A stretch of DNA of 64,000 bases. Origin: Stygiobacter sp. GTDB taxonomy: Bacteria > Pseudomonadota > Alphaproteobacteria > Rhodospirillales > Magnetospirillaceae. A model generated the notes under the pieces. It did not search any database, had not been told where the DNA came from, and saw nothing but the letters and a program-made list of their open reading frames with translations. Where the stretch lies: NCBI GenBank assembly GCA_006218045.1, contig VBWB01000003.1, positions 1 through 64,000 of the forward strand, written 5' to 3'. Position 1 is the first letter of the stretch. Every line of letters begins with the position of its first letter. Positions 49,981 through 60,635 of the stretch are shown one piece after another. The translations under genes and the position numbers were made by a program.

Positions 49981-52953
49981 ATGCTGCCTGAACTGATCCG
50001 CTTCGAGGAAGAAGCGACCCTGATCATGCGGACCGGCGTCCAGTTCCTGGATTTCGGCCTCACTCTGGATCTCAAGAAAGAGATGCCCGGCATGTTCTTG
50101 AAGAGCGACAGCAACGCCTCGTTGCAGCGCGCCGAATATGACGAGCCCAGCGGTCGCTATTTCCACCCCGGCACCCGCACCGCCATTCCCGACCAGAAGC
50201 TGCGCGACGTGGCCATGGATGAATCGGTGCGGCTGCTGCAAGACGTCTGGCTGCCCGTCCCCTTCCTGCGCCTGCATTCGGGCCGCTTCGCCGAAGGGCC
50301 GATGAACTGGGCCCGCGCCCGGCTGGTGGCGTTGCGTCCGGGCGAGGATATCAACGAATACACCCACCGGCTGGTGCTGGCCTTCGACACCAAGGTGTTC
50401 GCCGACGACGAATCGGGCGCCGCCTATCTGGCACCGACCGAGACCGACGTCAGCAGCGGCGCCAATTTCGCCCTGGCCTGGCGCAGCCACGACATGAGCT
50501 GGTTCACCGAGCAGGTGTGGTTCGCCGATTGGATCAAGGATCTGTTCACCGACCACGCCACCCCGCGGCTGAAATTCTCGCCCGAGGATATCGAGGAACG
50601 CCTGGGCCTCTTGGACCAGCACGCCCATTACCTCAACCTCCTGTGGCTGCTGGGCAACCGTCTGCGTCTGCCCAAGGTGCGCATCCTCAGCAACCAGCGC
50701 GACCACATCCACAAGGCCATCCCGGTGGACATGGTGCTCGACGTCGGCAATTCGCGCACCTGCGGCATCCTGATCGAGGATCACCCGCAGGAAAACAACG
50801 GCCTGCGCACCCGCTATGAACTGGAATTGCGCGACCTGTCGCGCCCGCACATGGTCTATGCCGAGCCGTTCGAGAGCCGCATCGAATTCGCCGAGGCGGT
50901 GTTCGGTCGCGTCGACCATTCCTGCCATTCGGGCCGCAACGACGCCTTCGTCTGGCCGACCATCGCCCGCGTCGGCCCCGAGGCCACCCGGCTCGCCTCG
51001 CGCCGGCGCGGCACCGAGGGCGCCACCGGCCTGTCCAGCCCCAAGCGCTATCTGTGGGACGACGAGCGCTATGAAAACGGCTGGCGCTTCAACCAGGCCT
51101 TCAGCAAGGCGGAAACCGAGCCCTTGGCCACCGCCGCCCCCTTCGCCGACCTGATCAACGAACAAGGCGACGCCCTGTTCACCCTGGCCGAGGAGGACCA
51201 GTTCCAGGTTCTGATCCCGCATTATTCGCGCTCGTCCTTGATGACCTTCATGCTGGCCGAGGTGCTGACCCAGGCGCTGACCCAGATGAACAGCCCGAGC
51301 CAACGCATGAAGCAGAACCACGCCAACGTGGCCCGCCAATTGCGCAGTGTCATCCTGACCGTGCCGCCATCCATGCCCAAGCCGGAACGCGACCTGTTCC
51401 GCGAACGCATGCGCCAGGCCATCGGTCTGGTGTGGAAATCCATGGGCTGGCACCCGGCGGAAGCCGATATCGAGAACGAGGGCAAGGATCTGGCCTGGCC
51501 GCCCTTGCCCGGCTTCAGCACCCAGTGGGACGAAGCCACCTGCGCCCAGGCGGTCTATCTGTTCTCGGAAACCGCCAATCATTTCGGCGGTCGGCCGGAG
51601 GAATTCATCCAGGTCATGCGCCGCCGTCGCCCCGGCCCCGACCGTCAGGTGCTGACCGTCGCCTCGGTCGATATCGGCGGCGGCACCACCGATCTGGTCA
51701 TCAACGATTATGCCCTTGATGACGGGCGCGGCGGCAATGTCTCGATCCTGCCGGACCAACGCTTCCGCGATGGCTTCAAGGTGGCCGGCGACGACATCAT
51801 CTTGGAAGTGCTGCAAAAGATGGTGGTCCCGGCCATCAACAATGCCTTGCGCGCTCACGGCATCACCGACCCCGACCCGCTGTTGTCCAAGCTGATCGGG
51901 GCCGAGGCCGGCATCGTCCAGCACATGGTCATGCGCCAGCAACTGGGCTTGCAGATCATGTATCCGCTGGCTTTGCGCATCCTCAAGGATTACGAGGCCT
52001 ACAATTATCAGACCGGGGCGGAAACCCACACCCTGACCATCGGCGAGATCCTGGCCGAGCGCGAGAAGCCGTCTTCTGCCGTGCTCGACTATTTCGCCGC
52101 CGGCGTGCGCGGCGTGCTGGGGGCGGGCAACCCCGCCTTCGACCTGATGGCGGTGCCCGTCGCCATCGACCTCAACCGCCTGCACATGCTGTTCATCCAG
52201 GACCGCATGGAGATTTGCAACACCATCAAGTCGCTGTGCGAGCTGGTCCATCTCTATGATTGCGACGTGCTGCTGCTGAGCGGTCGTCCGTCACGGTTGC
52301 CCGGCATCCAGGCGCTGTTCCGCGCCCTGTGCGCGCTTCCGCCCGACCGCATCGTCCCCATGCACAATTACCGCACCGGCAACTGGTACCCGTTCCACCG
52401 CCAGGGCCGCATCGACGACCCCAAGACCACCGCCGCCGTCGGCGCCATGATCTGCGTGCTGGGTCAGGGGCGCATCCCCAATTTCTTCTTCCGCGCCAAT
52501 CAGTTCCGCATCTACTCCACCTTGCGGCACATGGGCTTGCTGGACCACAACAACACCATCAAGGATGCCGACGTCTATTACCGCGACATCGACCTGGACA
52601 ATCCCGATTACCAATTTCCCGACACCGCCTTCGAGATGCGCGGGCAGATGATGTTGGGCTTCCGCCAGCTCACCGCCGAACGCTGGGTGGCCTCTCCGCT
52701 TTATCAGTTGGAATTCGCCCCCGACAACAACAAGGCGGCGGAAAAGCTGTATGGCCGCAACAACGGCGTCTTGGAAGTGACGCTGCGGCGCGGCTCGGTC
52801 CGCCGCGGCGACGCGCTGGAAATCGCCCGGGTCGCCGAAAAGGGCGGCAGCACGCTCAGCACCAGCGTGCTGCGCATCCGCCTCAACACGCTTAACAATG
52901 CCGGCATCGGCGAAAACAGCTACTGGCTCGACACCGGCAGCATCGTCCGCTGA
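49981..52953 (+). CDS. srfB: SrfB-like protein with actin/Hsp70-type ATPase fold
   Basis: A 990-residue soluble protein of the SrfB family. It contains the three nucleotide-binding motifs of the actin/Hsp70 fold: phosphate-1 LDVGNSRT near 253-260, phosphate-2 VDIGGGTTDL at 563-572 and the adenosine motif LLLSGRPSRLPG at 764-775. Long insertions separate them. It would bind and perhaps hydrolyse ATP. The name comes from Salmonella, where srfB was found as an SsrB-regulated gene; its biochemical role is not established. An SrfC-like gene follows 11 bases downstream. ATG 49981 is chosen; a frame open to 49915 overlaps the previous gene. Confidence 0.82.
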   Translation: MLPELIRFEEEATLIMRTGVQFLDFGLTLDLKKEMPGMFLKSDSNASLQRAEYDEPSGRYFHPGTRTAIPDQKLRDVAMDESVRLLQDVWLPVPFLRLHSGRFAEGPMNWARARLVALRPGEDINEYTHRLVLAFDTKVFADDESGAAYLAPTETDVSSGANFALAWRSHDMSWFTEQVWFADWIKDLFTDHATPRLKFSPEDIEERLGLLDQHAHYLNLLWLLGNRLRLPKVRILSNQRDHIHKAIPVDMVLDVGNSRTCGILIEDHPQENNGLRTRYELELRDLSRPHMVYAEPFESRIEFAEAVFGRVDHSCHSGRNDAFVWPTIARVGPEATRLASRRRGTEGATGLSSPKRYLWDDERYENGWRFNQAFSKAETEPLATAAPFADLINEQGDALFTLAEEDQFQVLIPHYSRSSLMTFMLAEVLTQALTQMNSPSQRMKQNHANVARQLRSVILTVPPSMPKPERDLFRERMRQAIGLVWKSMGWHPAEADIENEGKDLAWPPLPGFSTQWDEATCAQAVYLFSETANHFGGRPEEFIQVMRRRRPGPDRQVLTVASVDIGGGTTDLVINDYALDDGRGGNVSILPDQRFRDGFKVAGDDIILEVLQKMVVPAINNALRAHGITDPDPLLSKLIGAEAGIVQHMVMRQQLGLQIMYPLALRILKDYEAYNYQTGAETHTLTIGEILAEREKPSSAVLDYFAAGVRGVLGAGNPAFDLMAVPVAIDLNRLHMLFIQDRMEICNTIKSLCELVHLYDCDVLLLSGRPSRLPGIQALFRALCALPPDRIVPMHNYRTGNWYPFHRQGRIDDPKTTAAVGAMICVLGQGRIPNFFFRANQFRIYSTLRHMGLLDHNNTIKDADVYYRDIDLDNPDYQFPDTAFEMRGQMMLGFRQLTAERWVASPLYQLEFAPDNNKAAEKLYGRNNGVLEVTLRRGSVRRGDALEIARVAEKGGSTLSTSVLRIRLNTLNNAGIGENSYWLDTGSIVR

Positions 52954-52964
52954 GGAGACAAGAC

Positions 52965-55652
52965 GTGAGCAGGACTCCCGATATTCTTTCCAAGCGGTGC
53001 CAGGGTCTGTACCAGGGGGCCGGACAGGCCATCGGCTGGGTCGCCGAGGTGCGCCCCGGCGCCCAGCGCCTGGACCGCGACGGCGACGGCCTGATCGAAC
53101 GCCTGCGCCGCAGCCGCAATCTGGCCCGGCGCCTGGGCCAAGCGGCCAAACGGCCCATGTCGGCGGGCTTTTTCGGCCTGTCGCAGGCCGGCAAATCCTA
53201 TCTGATCTCGTCCTTGGCGCGCGGCGATAACGGGCGGCTGGAAACCGTGCTCGACGGCGAGCGGCTGGACTTCATCGACCACATCAACCCGCCCGGCGGC
53301 GGCAAGGAGGCCACCGGTCTGGTCACCCGCTTCACCCGCAAGCCGCCCGTCACCACCCCCGGCTATCCGGTGCTGCTGTCGCTGTTGAACGAAGCGGACA
53401 TGGTGAAGATCCTGGGCAACAGCTTTTTCCTCGATTTCGACCGCGAGCGCGCCAATTTCGACATCCCCCCGGAAACCATCCTGGCCCGGCTGAAGGAATT
53501 GCAGGGCCGTCGACAGGCCAAGCCCACCGGCGGCATGGATGAAGACGACGTGGTCGATCTGTCCGATTATTTCGACCGCCGCTTCAAAAAGTCGAACGAA
53601 CCGCTGGCCGGATTGTTCTGGCCCACCGCCATCGGTCTGGCCCCCTATCTGCTGCCCGCCGACCGCGCCCGCCTGTTCGCCCTGGTGTGGGGCGAGTTGC
53701 CGGAATTCACCGACGCCTATGCCAAGCTGCGGCAGTTTCTGCAAAGCCTGTCCTTCGCCACCGAGGTGCACGCGCCGACCTCCGCCCTGGTGGAACGGGC
53801 CGGAGAGGTCTATTCCCAAAGCAATTCCATCATGAACGTCGACGCGGTGCGGGTGCGCTTCGGCACCGACACCGACGATCTGGTCGGCGTGCTGCCGGTG
53901 GTCGACGGCCAGCCCTTGGCCGAAATCAGGCTGCAACGCTCGATCCTGGCGGCGCTGACCAAGGAAATGGTCTTCGGTCTGGCCGAAGCGCCGCGCGTCG
54001 ATCTGCTGGAGGAATTGGACCTGCTGGATTTCCCCGGCTATCGCGGTCGCATGGGCTTGACGGCGGTGGCCCAGGCGGCGGCGGCGGACGAGGGCTCGGA
54101 CCCGGTCGGCACCTTGCTGCTGCGCGGCAAGGTCGCCTATCTGTTCGAGCGTTACACCGACGACCAGGAAATGAACGTCCTGATCCTGTGCAACCCGTCG
54201 GACAAGCAGATCGAGATCACCGCCCTGGGGCCGGTGCTCGACAGTTGGGTCGCCGCCACCCAAGGCGCGACCCCGGCAGAGCGCGCCCGCCGGGCGCCGG
54301 GCCTGTTATGGGCCTTGACCATGTTCGACAAGCGGCTGGCCGACAGCCTGAACCAGAACGACGGCAATCTGGAGATGAAGTGGGACGGCATGCTGACCCT
54401 GGCCCTGCTGGAACGCTTCGGCAAGGCGGCTTGGGTGCAGGAATGGTCGGGCGGCAAGGCCTTCGACAATCTGTTCATGGTGCGCAAGCCCGGCATGTCC
54501 AAGGGCATCTTCGATCTGGACGAGGAACGGGAATTGGCGGTCAAGGCCGATGTCCAGGCCGATATCGACCGCATGCGCGCCACCTTCACCGCTAACCGCA
54601 TGGTCCAGCGCCATGTCTCCGAGCCCGGCCCCACCTGGGACGCCATGATCGGCTGCGACGACGGCGGCATGAGCCGGCTGGTCGCCCATCTGCGTAAAGT
54701 CGCCCATGTCAGCAACAAGCTGGAGCGCATCGGTGAACAGGTGGACCACATCCAGCGCGAGTTGGTGGACATCCAACTGGGCAGCTATTACCGCGCCGAC
54801 GGCGCCGACGAGGTGGAACGCAAGAAGCGGCTGGTCGAGGTGGTCCTGGGCGGTCTGCGCCAGCGCCCGACCGCCTTCGCCGAAGTTCTGCGCGCCTTGC
54901 AGCCGTCGTCGGAACATCTGCGCTCGCTTTATCTGAAGGCCGAGGACGAGGCGGTGGAAAGCCCCGCCGGCACCGTTGCCCCGGCCTTCGGCGGCGGCGG
55001 GCTGATCTCGCTCGATATCTTCGCCGCCCCGGCTGCCGACGCGGCGCCGACACCCGCCGCTGGCGGACGCGCCGCCCTGTTCGCCAAGGCGGCGATCAGC
55101 GACTGGTTGAAGCAATTGCGCCAATTGCCGGAAAACCAGGAAATGCAGACCTTCCTCGGTCTGGGCAGCGAACCCATGCAATCCCTGGTCGACGAGGTGA
55201 TCACCGGCGCCATGCGCTTCCGGCTGGAGGAAAAGCTGGTGCAATCCCTGCACAAGGCCAGCAACCGCGCCGCCGCCACCCGCAGCAAGCTGGCCGACCA
55301 GCAGGTGCTGGTGGTGACCACCATCATCAACGATTACGTGGATTATCTGGGTTTTTCCCAGACCGAGATCAGCACCCGCCCGGCCTCGGTGATGCCGGGG
55401 CGCCCCATCTTCCGCCCGCCGGCGCCCATCGCCTCCGGCACCTTGCCGGTGCTCGACGCCAATCCGGTACCCTATTCCGGCCTTTACATCACCGATTGGT
55501 TCGAGGCCTTCCGCGCCACCGCCATCGCCAATGCCGGCCACGCCGCCGGTAGCGAGATCACGCCCGAGCAGAACGAACGCCTGGGCAAAATCCTCGCCGT
55601 CATAGCCGGCGCCAGCCTGGGCGCCCCTCAACTTACCCACGCGGGAGCGTAA
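52965..55652 (+). CDS. srfC: SrfC-like protein with dynamin-type GTPase domain
   Basis: An 895-residue protein of the SrfC family. The P-loop GLSQAGKS (71-78), a conserved threonine stretch (GKEATGLVTRF, about 112-122), a G3-like LLDFPGYRG (about 352-360) and a G4-like NPSDK near 410 are consistent with a dynamin-like GTPase domain, followed by long helical segments. Such proteins remodel or tether membranes; this function is inferred. The GTG start at 52965 has GAGGAGA upstream. It is flanked by the SrfB-like gene (11 bases) and a membrane protein gene (1 base). Confidence 0.8.
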   Translation: MSRTPDILSKRCQGLYQGAGQAIGWVAEVRPGAQRLDRDGDGLIERLRRSRNLARRLGQAAKRPMSAGFFGLSQAGKSYLISSLARGDNGRLETVLDGERLDFIDHINPPGGGKEATGLVTRFTRKPPVTTPGYPVLLSLLNEADMVKILGNSFFLDFDRERANFDIPPETILARLKELQGRRQAKPTGGMDEDDVVDLSDYFDRRFKKSNEPLAGLFWPTAIGLAPYLLPADRARLFALVWGELPEFTDAYAKLRQFLQSLSFATEVHAPTSALVERAGEVYSQSNSIMNVDAVRVRFGTDTDDLVGVLPVVDGQPLAEIRLQRSILAALTKEMVFGLAEAPRVDLLEELDLLDFPGYRGRMGLTAVAQAAAADEGSDPVGTLLLRGKVAYLFERYTDDQEMNVLILCNPSDKQIEITALGPVLDSWVAATQGATPAERARRAPGLLWALTMFDKRLADSLNQNDGNLEMKWDGMLTLALLERFGKAAWVQEWSGGKAFDNLFMVRKPGMSKGIFDLDEERELAVKADVQADIDRMRATFTANRMVQRHVSEPGPTWDAMIGCDDGGMSRLVAHLRKVAHVSNKLERIGEQVDHIQRELVDIQLGSYYRADGADEVERKKRLVEVVLGGLRQRPTAFAEVLRALQPSSEHLRSLYLKAEDEAVESPAGTVAPAFGGGGLISLDIFAAPAADAAPTPAAGGRAALFAKAAISDWLKQLRQLPENQEMQTFLGLGSEPMQSLVDEVITGAMRFRLEEKLVQSLHKASNRAAATRSKLADQQVLVVTTIINDYVDYLGFSQTEISTRPASVMPGRPIFRPPAPIASGTLPVLDANPVPYSGLYITDWFEAFRATAIANAGHAAGSEITPEQNERLGKILAVIAGASLGAPQLTHAGA

Positions 55653-55653
55653 G

Positions 55654-56723
<1,070 letters not shown>

Positions 56724-56727
<4 letters not shown>

Positions 56728-58718
56728 TCCGCACGATCCCCACTTTGGCCGCCCTGGCCGCCCTTGGCGCCGTTTTCACCGCCCATCTGCCGGCTGCCTT
56801 CGCCGCCGAGCGCGCGCCCTTGCTGATGGAAGGCAAGAAGACGCTGTATCAGCGCGTGCTCAGCCGCCCCGGCGCCGTGCTGAAACGTCAGGCCGGCGAC
56901 GGCCCCGGCGCCCAGCAACCGGCGCTGACCCGCTTTTATGTCTATTCCCGCCAAAAGGTCGGCGGGGTGGATTGGCTGGAAGTGGGCCTGACCGCCAAGG
57001 GCAAGACCGATGGCTGGCTGCGCGAGGATCTGACCTTGCCGTGGAAGCAGCAATTGACCTTGGCTTTCACCAACCCGGCCGGGCGCGACCGCGCCTTGAT
57101 GTTCAACGACCGCAAGGATCTGGCCGCCATCGTCGAGGCCGACAAACCGGGGCAAATGGTGCAGCCGCTGCGCAAGGCCATGGATTCGGGCAAGGGCGAC
57201 CCGCGGGTGATCTCGCAGGAGCCGGCCACCCATGTGGACATCGCCAAGCAATTCTATCTGTTGCCTATTTTGGATGCCGAGGAAACCTTTTCCGGCCTTG
57301 GCCACCGTGTTCGGCTGCTGCACATCGCCTCGGTCAGCGCCCAGGACGACAAAAAGCCAGCCGATAACGGCGCCGACAAGAACCGCGCCAGCCTGTTGAA
57401 GAACTTCCGCGCGGCGGTGGTCTTCGTCATCGATTCAACCATGTCCATGGACCCCTATATCGACCGCACCCGCAACGCCGTCCATCGCATCACCGAGAAG
57501 ATCGACAAGGCCGGTCTGGCCGACCGCGTCAAGTTCGGGCTGGTCGCCTTCCGCTCCAACGTGCAGGCGTCGCCGGGACTGGAATACACGTCGCGGCTTT
57601 ATGCCGACCCGTCCCAGGTCAAGGACGGCCAGGACTTTCAAAAGCGCGTCGCCGGGCTGAAGGGCGCCAGCGTCTCCACCGCCCGCTTCAGCGAGGATTC
57701 CTATGCCGGTCTGATGACCGCGGTCAATCAGGTGCCGTGGACCGATTTCGGCGGCCGTTACGTGGTGCTGATCACCGATGCCGGGGCGCTGCGCGGCGGC
57801 GACCCGCTGTCCTCGACCAAGCTGGACGCCGAACAGGTGCGGCTGGAAGCACTGCATCGCGGTCTGGCCATCTATACCCTTCACCTGAAGACGCCGGCGG
57901 GCAAGGACAACCACGCCGAGGCCGAATCCCAGTATAAGGTGCTGTCGGGCCATCCGCTGCTGTCGGCGCCGCTTTATTATCCGGTGGATGCCGGCGCCGT
58001 CGATCAGTTCGGCCAGATGGTCGACACTTTGGCCGAAACCATCGTCGCCCAGGTCAACGGCGCCTATCGCGGCGAGGAAACAGCGGGCGCCGCCCGTACC
58101 GCCGATCCCACTTACAGCAAGACCACGCCGCCCAAGGACGACGGTAGCCGCATCCGCATGGATGCCACCATGCTGGGCCACGCCATGCAACTGGCCTATC
58201 TGGGCCGGGTCGAGGGCACAAGGGCGCCGCCCTTGTTCAGCGCCTGGGTCACCGACCGCGATCTGACCCGGCCCGACATCGCCACCACCGAAGTACGGGT
58301 GCTGCTGACCAAAAGCCAGTTGTCGGACATGCAGCAGGTGCTGCAAAGCATCGCCAAGGCCGGTCAGGCGGCGCAATTGTCGCCCAACGACTTTTTCGCC
58401 CGCATGCGCTCGGCGGCGGCGGTGCTGGGCCGCGACCCCAACGCCATCAACAACCCCAACGCCATCAAGCTGGCCGATCTCGGGCTGATGGGCGAATATC
58501 TCGACGGCCTGCCCTATCGCAGCAAGGTGCTGGATATCGACCAGCAGACGTGGTCGAGTTGGAGCATCAGCCAGCAACAGGCCTTTTTGGACGAGGTCAA
58601 CCGCAAGCTACGCCTGTACCAGATCTACCATGACGACGTTGATCGCTGGGTGGCGCTGGACGGCGGCGCCGATCCGGGCGAGGCGGTCTATCCGCTGCCG
58701 CTCGACGCCCTGCCCTGA
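56724..58718 (+). CDS. Secreted vWA protein resembling the PpkA vWA region (no kinase)
   Basis: A 664-residue protein with an N-terminal signal peptide (TLAALAALGAVFTAHLPAAFA), a 190-residue N-terminal domain, then a vWA domain with metal site D237-S241 (FVIDSTMSMDPYIDRTRNAV) and LITDAGALRGGD. This vWA domain and what follows resemble the periplasmic part of the type VI kinase PpkA, but no kinase domain is present. The C-terminal half is unrecognised. Its start overlaps the previous gene (ATGA) and an ABC ATPase follows five bases after its stop. It is probably a periplasmic sensor or adaptor. Confidence 0.78.
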
Positions 58719-58723
58719 AGATC

Positions 58724-59419
58724 ATGACCGACCGCCTGCTCGACATCTCTGATCTGGTATGCCAACGGGGCGGGGCCGAAGGCTTCACCCTGGCCATCGA
58801 GGCGCTGTCGGTGCATCGGGGCGAGGCGGTGGGCATCACCGGGCCGTCGGGATCGGGCAAAAGCACGTTGCTGGACGTGGTCGGGCTGGTGCTGCGCCCC
58901 GGCCGCCCGGGCCGTTTCACCCTGGCCGGCAGCGACGTCGCCGCCTTGTGGTCGGGCAAGCGCGACAACGATCTGGCCCGGCTGCGCGCCCGATCCATCG
59001 GCTATGTGTTGCAGACCGGCGGGCTGTTGCCCTTCATCAGCGTCTTGGACAACATCCGGCTGTCACCCGCCCTGCTGGGCCGGCCCGCCGACCCGGACGG
59101 TGAAACGCGCCTGATCGATGCCCTGGGGCTGGGCGGATTGCTGCACAAGAAACCGGCCATGCTGTCCATCGGCGAACGCCAGCGGGTGGCCATCGCCCGC
59201 GCCTTGGCCCACCGCCCGCCCTTGGTCCTGGCCGACGAGCCCACCGCTTCGCTCGACCCCAGCCATGCGGCGGCGGTGATGCATTTGTTGCTGGCCCTGA
59301 CGGCGGAATTGGGCCTGGGCCTGCTGGTGGTCAGCCATGATTGGGATCTGCTGTCCCGCTTCGGCCTGCGCCGGGTCGAGGCCCGGACCGACGGCGCCCA
59401 AACCCGCTTCGCCGGTTGA
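58724..59419 (+). CDS. ABC transporter ATPase (LolD/MacB type; TagT-like by context)
   Basis: A 231-residue ATPase: Walker A GPSGSGKST (40-48), signature SIGERQR, Walker B LVLADEP and the H-loop SHDW. The family partners MacB/FtsX permeases that do not move small solutes but relay mechanical force or extract lipoproteins. The permease gene follows 19 bases downstream. In the type VI TagQRST module the equivalent is TagT. Confidence 0.9.
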   Translation: MTDRLLDISDLVCQRGGAEGFTLAIEALSVHRGEAVGITGPSGSGKSTLLDVVGLVLRPGRPGRFTLAGSDVAALWSGKRDNDLARLRARSIGYVLQTGGLLPFISVLDNIRLSPALLGRPADPDGETRLIDALGLGGLLHKKPAMLSIGERQRVAIARALAHRPPLVLADEPTASLDPSHAAAVMHLLLALTAELGLGLLVVSHDWDLLSRFGLRRVEARTDGAQTRFAG

Positions 59420-59438
59420 CGGAAGGAGGACCACCATC

Positions 59439-60635
59439 ATGCGCCTGCTTCCCCCCCCTGCCCTCAGCACCTGGCGCCTGGCCGTGGCCGATTTCATCCA
59501 TGATTGGCGGGTGTCGGCCTGTCTGGTCCTGGCCCTGGCCGCCGTGCTGGCGCCGCTTCTGGTGCTGTTCGGGCTGAAATCGGGCATCGTCACCACCTTG
59601 CGCGACCGCCTGCTGGCCGATCCGCGCAATCTGGAAGTGACGATCGTCGGCACCTATCAGTTGGGGCCGAAATGGTTCGACGCCTTGCGCACCCAAGCGG
59701 AGACCGGCTTCGTCATCCCCCGCACCCGGTCGCTCGCCGCCACCTTGGATCTGGTGGGAGAAAACGGTCGTTCCCTGGCCGGGGCGGAAATGGTGCCCTC
59801 GGCCAACGGTGACCCGCTGTTGCGGGGCCAAGCACCGCCGCTGGGCCAGAACCGCATCTTGCTGAGCCACAGCGCCGCCCGCCAATTGGGGGTGAGTGCC
59901 GGCGGCACCATCACCGCCCTGATCTCGCGGACGTTGGGCGGCGAACGTCAGGCACGGCGCCTGCCGCTCACCGTCGCCGCCATCCTGCCGGAAGCGGCGT
60001 TTGGCCGTGACGCTGCCTTCGTCTCGCTGGATTTGCTGGTCGCCGCCGAGGATTACCGTGATGGACGCGACACGCCCTTGAATGGGACCGAGCGCCCGTT
60101 TTCCAGCGCCCGGCTGTTCGCCCGCACCCTCGACGGGGTGGCGGCACTCGCCGACCGCCTGCGGGCCGAGGGACTGGAAGTGCGCACCCGCGCCGACGAC
60201 ATCGAGATGGTCAAAGCGGTGGACCGCAGCTTGGGTTTCATCTTCACCATCATCGCTGGGCTGGCGGTGGGCGGCTATATACTGTCTTTGGCTTCCAGCC
60301 TGTGGGCCAATGTGGACCGCAAGCGGCGTGAACTGGCGCTGATGCGGCTGCTGGGCTTTCCGCCCCTGGCCGCTTTGGCCTTTCCCGCCATCCAGGCCGG
60401 GCTGATCGCCGCGGCCGGCGCCCTGTTGTCGGTGATGCTGGCTTACGGCGTCGCCCAATTGGTCAACCTGTCGCTGGCCAGCAACCTCAACCGCGAGGAA
60501 TTCGTCTGTCTGCTGCGCCCGCTTGACCTGTCGGTGGCGGTGGTGGCGACCTTCATCCTTGCCCTGATCGCATCAACCTTGGGGGGATATCGTGCCCTGC
60601 GCATCGATCCGGCGGAAAGCCTGCGTGATGTTTGA
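59439..60635 (+). CDS. MacB/FtsX-type ABC permease (TagS-like by context)
   Basis: A 398-residue protein with one N-terminal helix (about 25-50), a large periplasmic domain (about 55-265) and three C-terminal helices (IFTIIAGLAVGGYILSLASS onward) in the FtsX/MacB arrangement, ending in ALRIDPAESLRDV. The ATG at 59439 has GGAGGA upstream. It overlaps the next gene by eight bases. With the upstream ATPase it likely forms a mechanotransmission complex acting on the periplasmic partners encoded beside it. Confidence 0.88.
   Translation: MRLLPPPALSTWRLAVADFIHDWRVSACLVLALAAVLAPLLVLFGLKSGIVTTLRDRLLADPRNLEVTIVGTYQLGPKWFDALRTQAETGFVIPRTRSLAATLDLVGENGRSLAGAEMVPSANGDPLLRGQAPPLGQNRILLSHSAARQLGVSAGGTITALISRTLGGERQARRLPLTVAAILPEAAFGRDAAFVSLDLLVAAEDYRDGRDTPLNGTERPFSSARLFARTLDGVAALADRLRAEGLEVRTRADDIEMVKAVDRSLGFIFTIIAGLAVGGYILSLASSLWANVDRKRRELALMRLLGFPPLAALAFPAIQAGLIAAAGALLSVMLAYGVAQLVNLSLASNLNREEFVCLLRPLDLSVAVVATFILALIASTLGGYRALRIDPAESLRDV

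Noticed and set aside
49942-52251. A 769-residue minus-strand frame opposite the SrfB-like gene
   Set aside because: It is a shadow frame with low-complexity composition; the other strand has conserved ATPase motifs.
49981-55652. Virulence function of SrfB/SrfC
   Set aside because: The name comes from regulation in Salmonella; nothing in this sequence suggests a host interaction.
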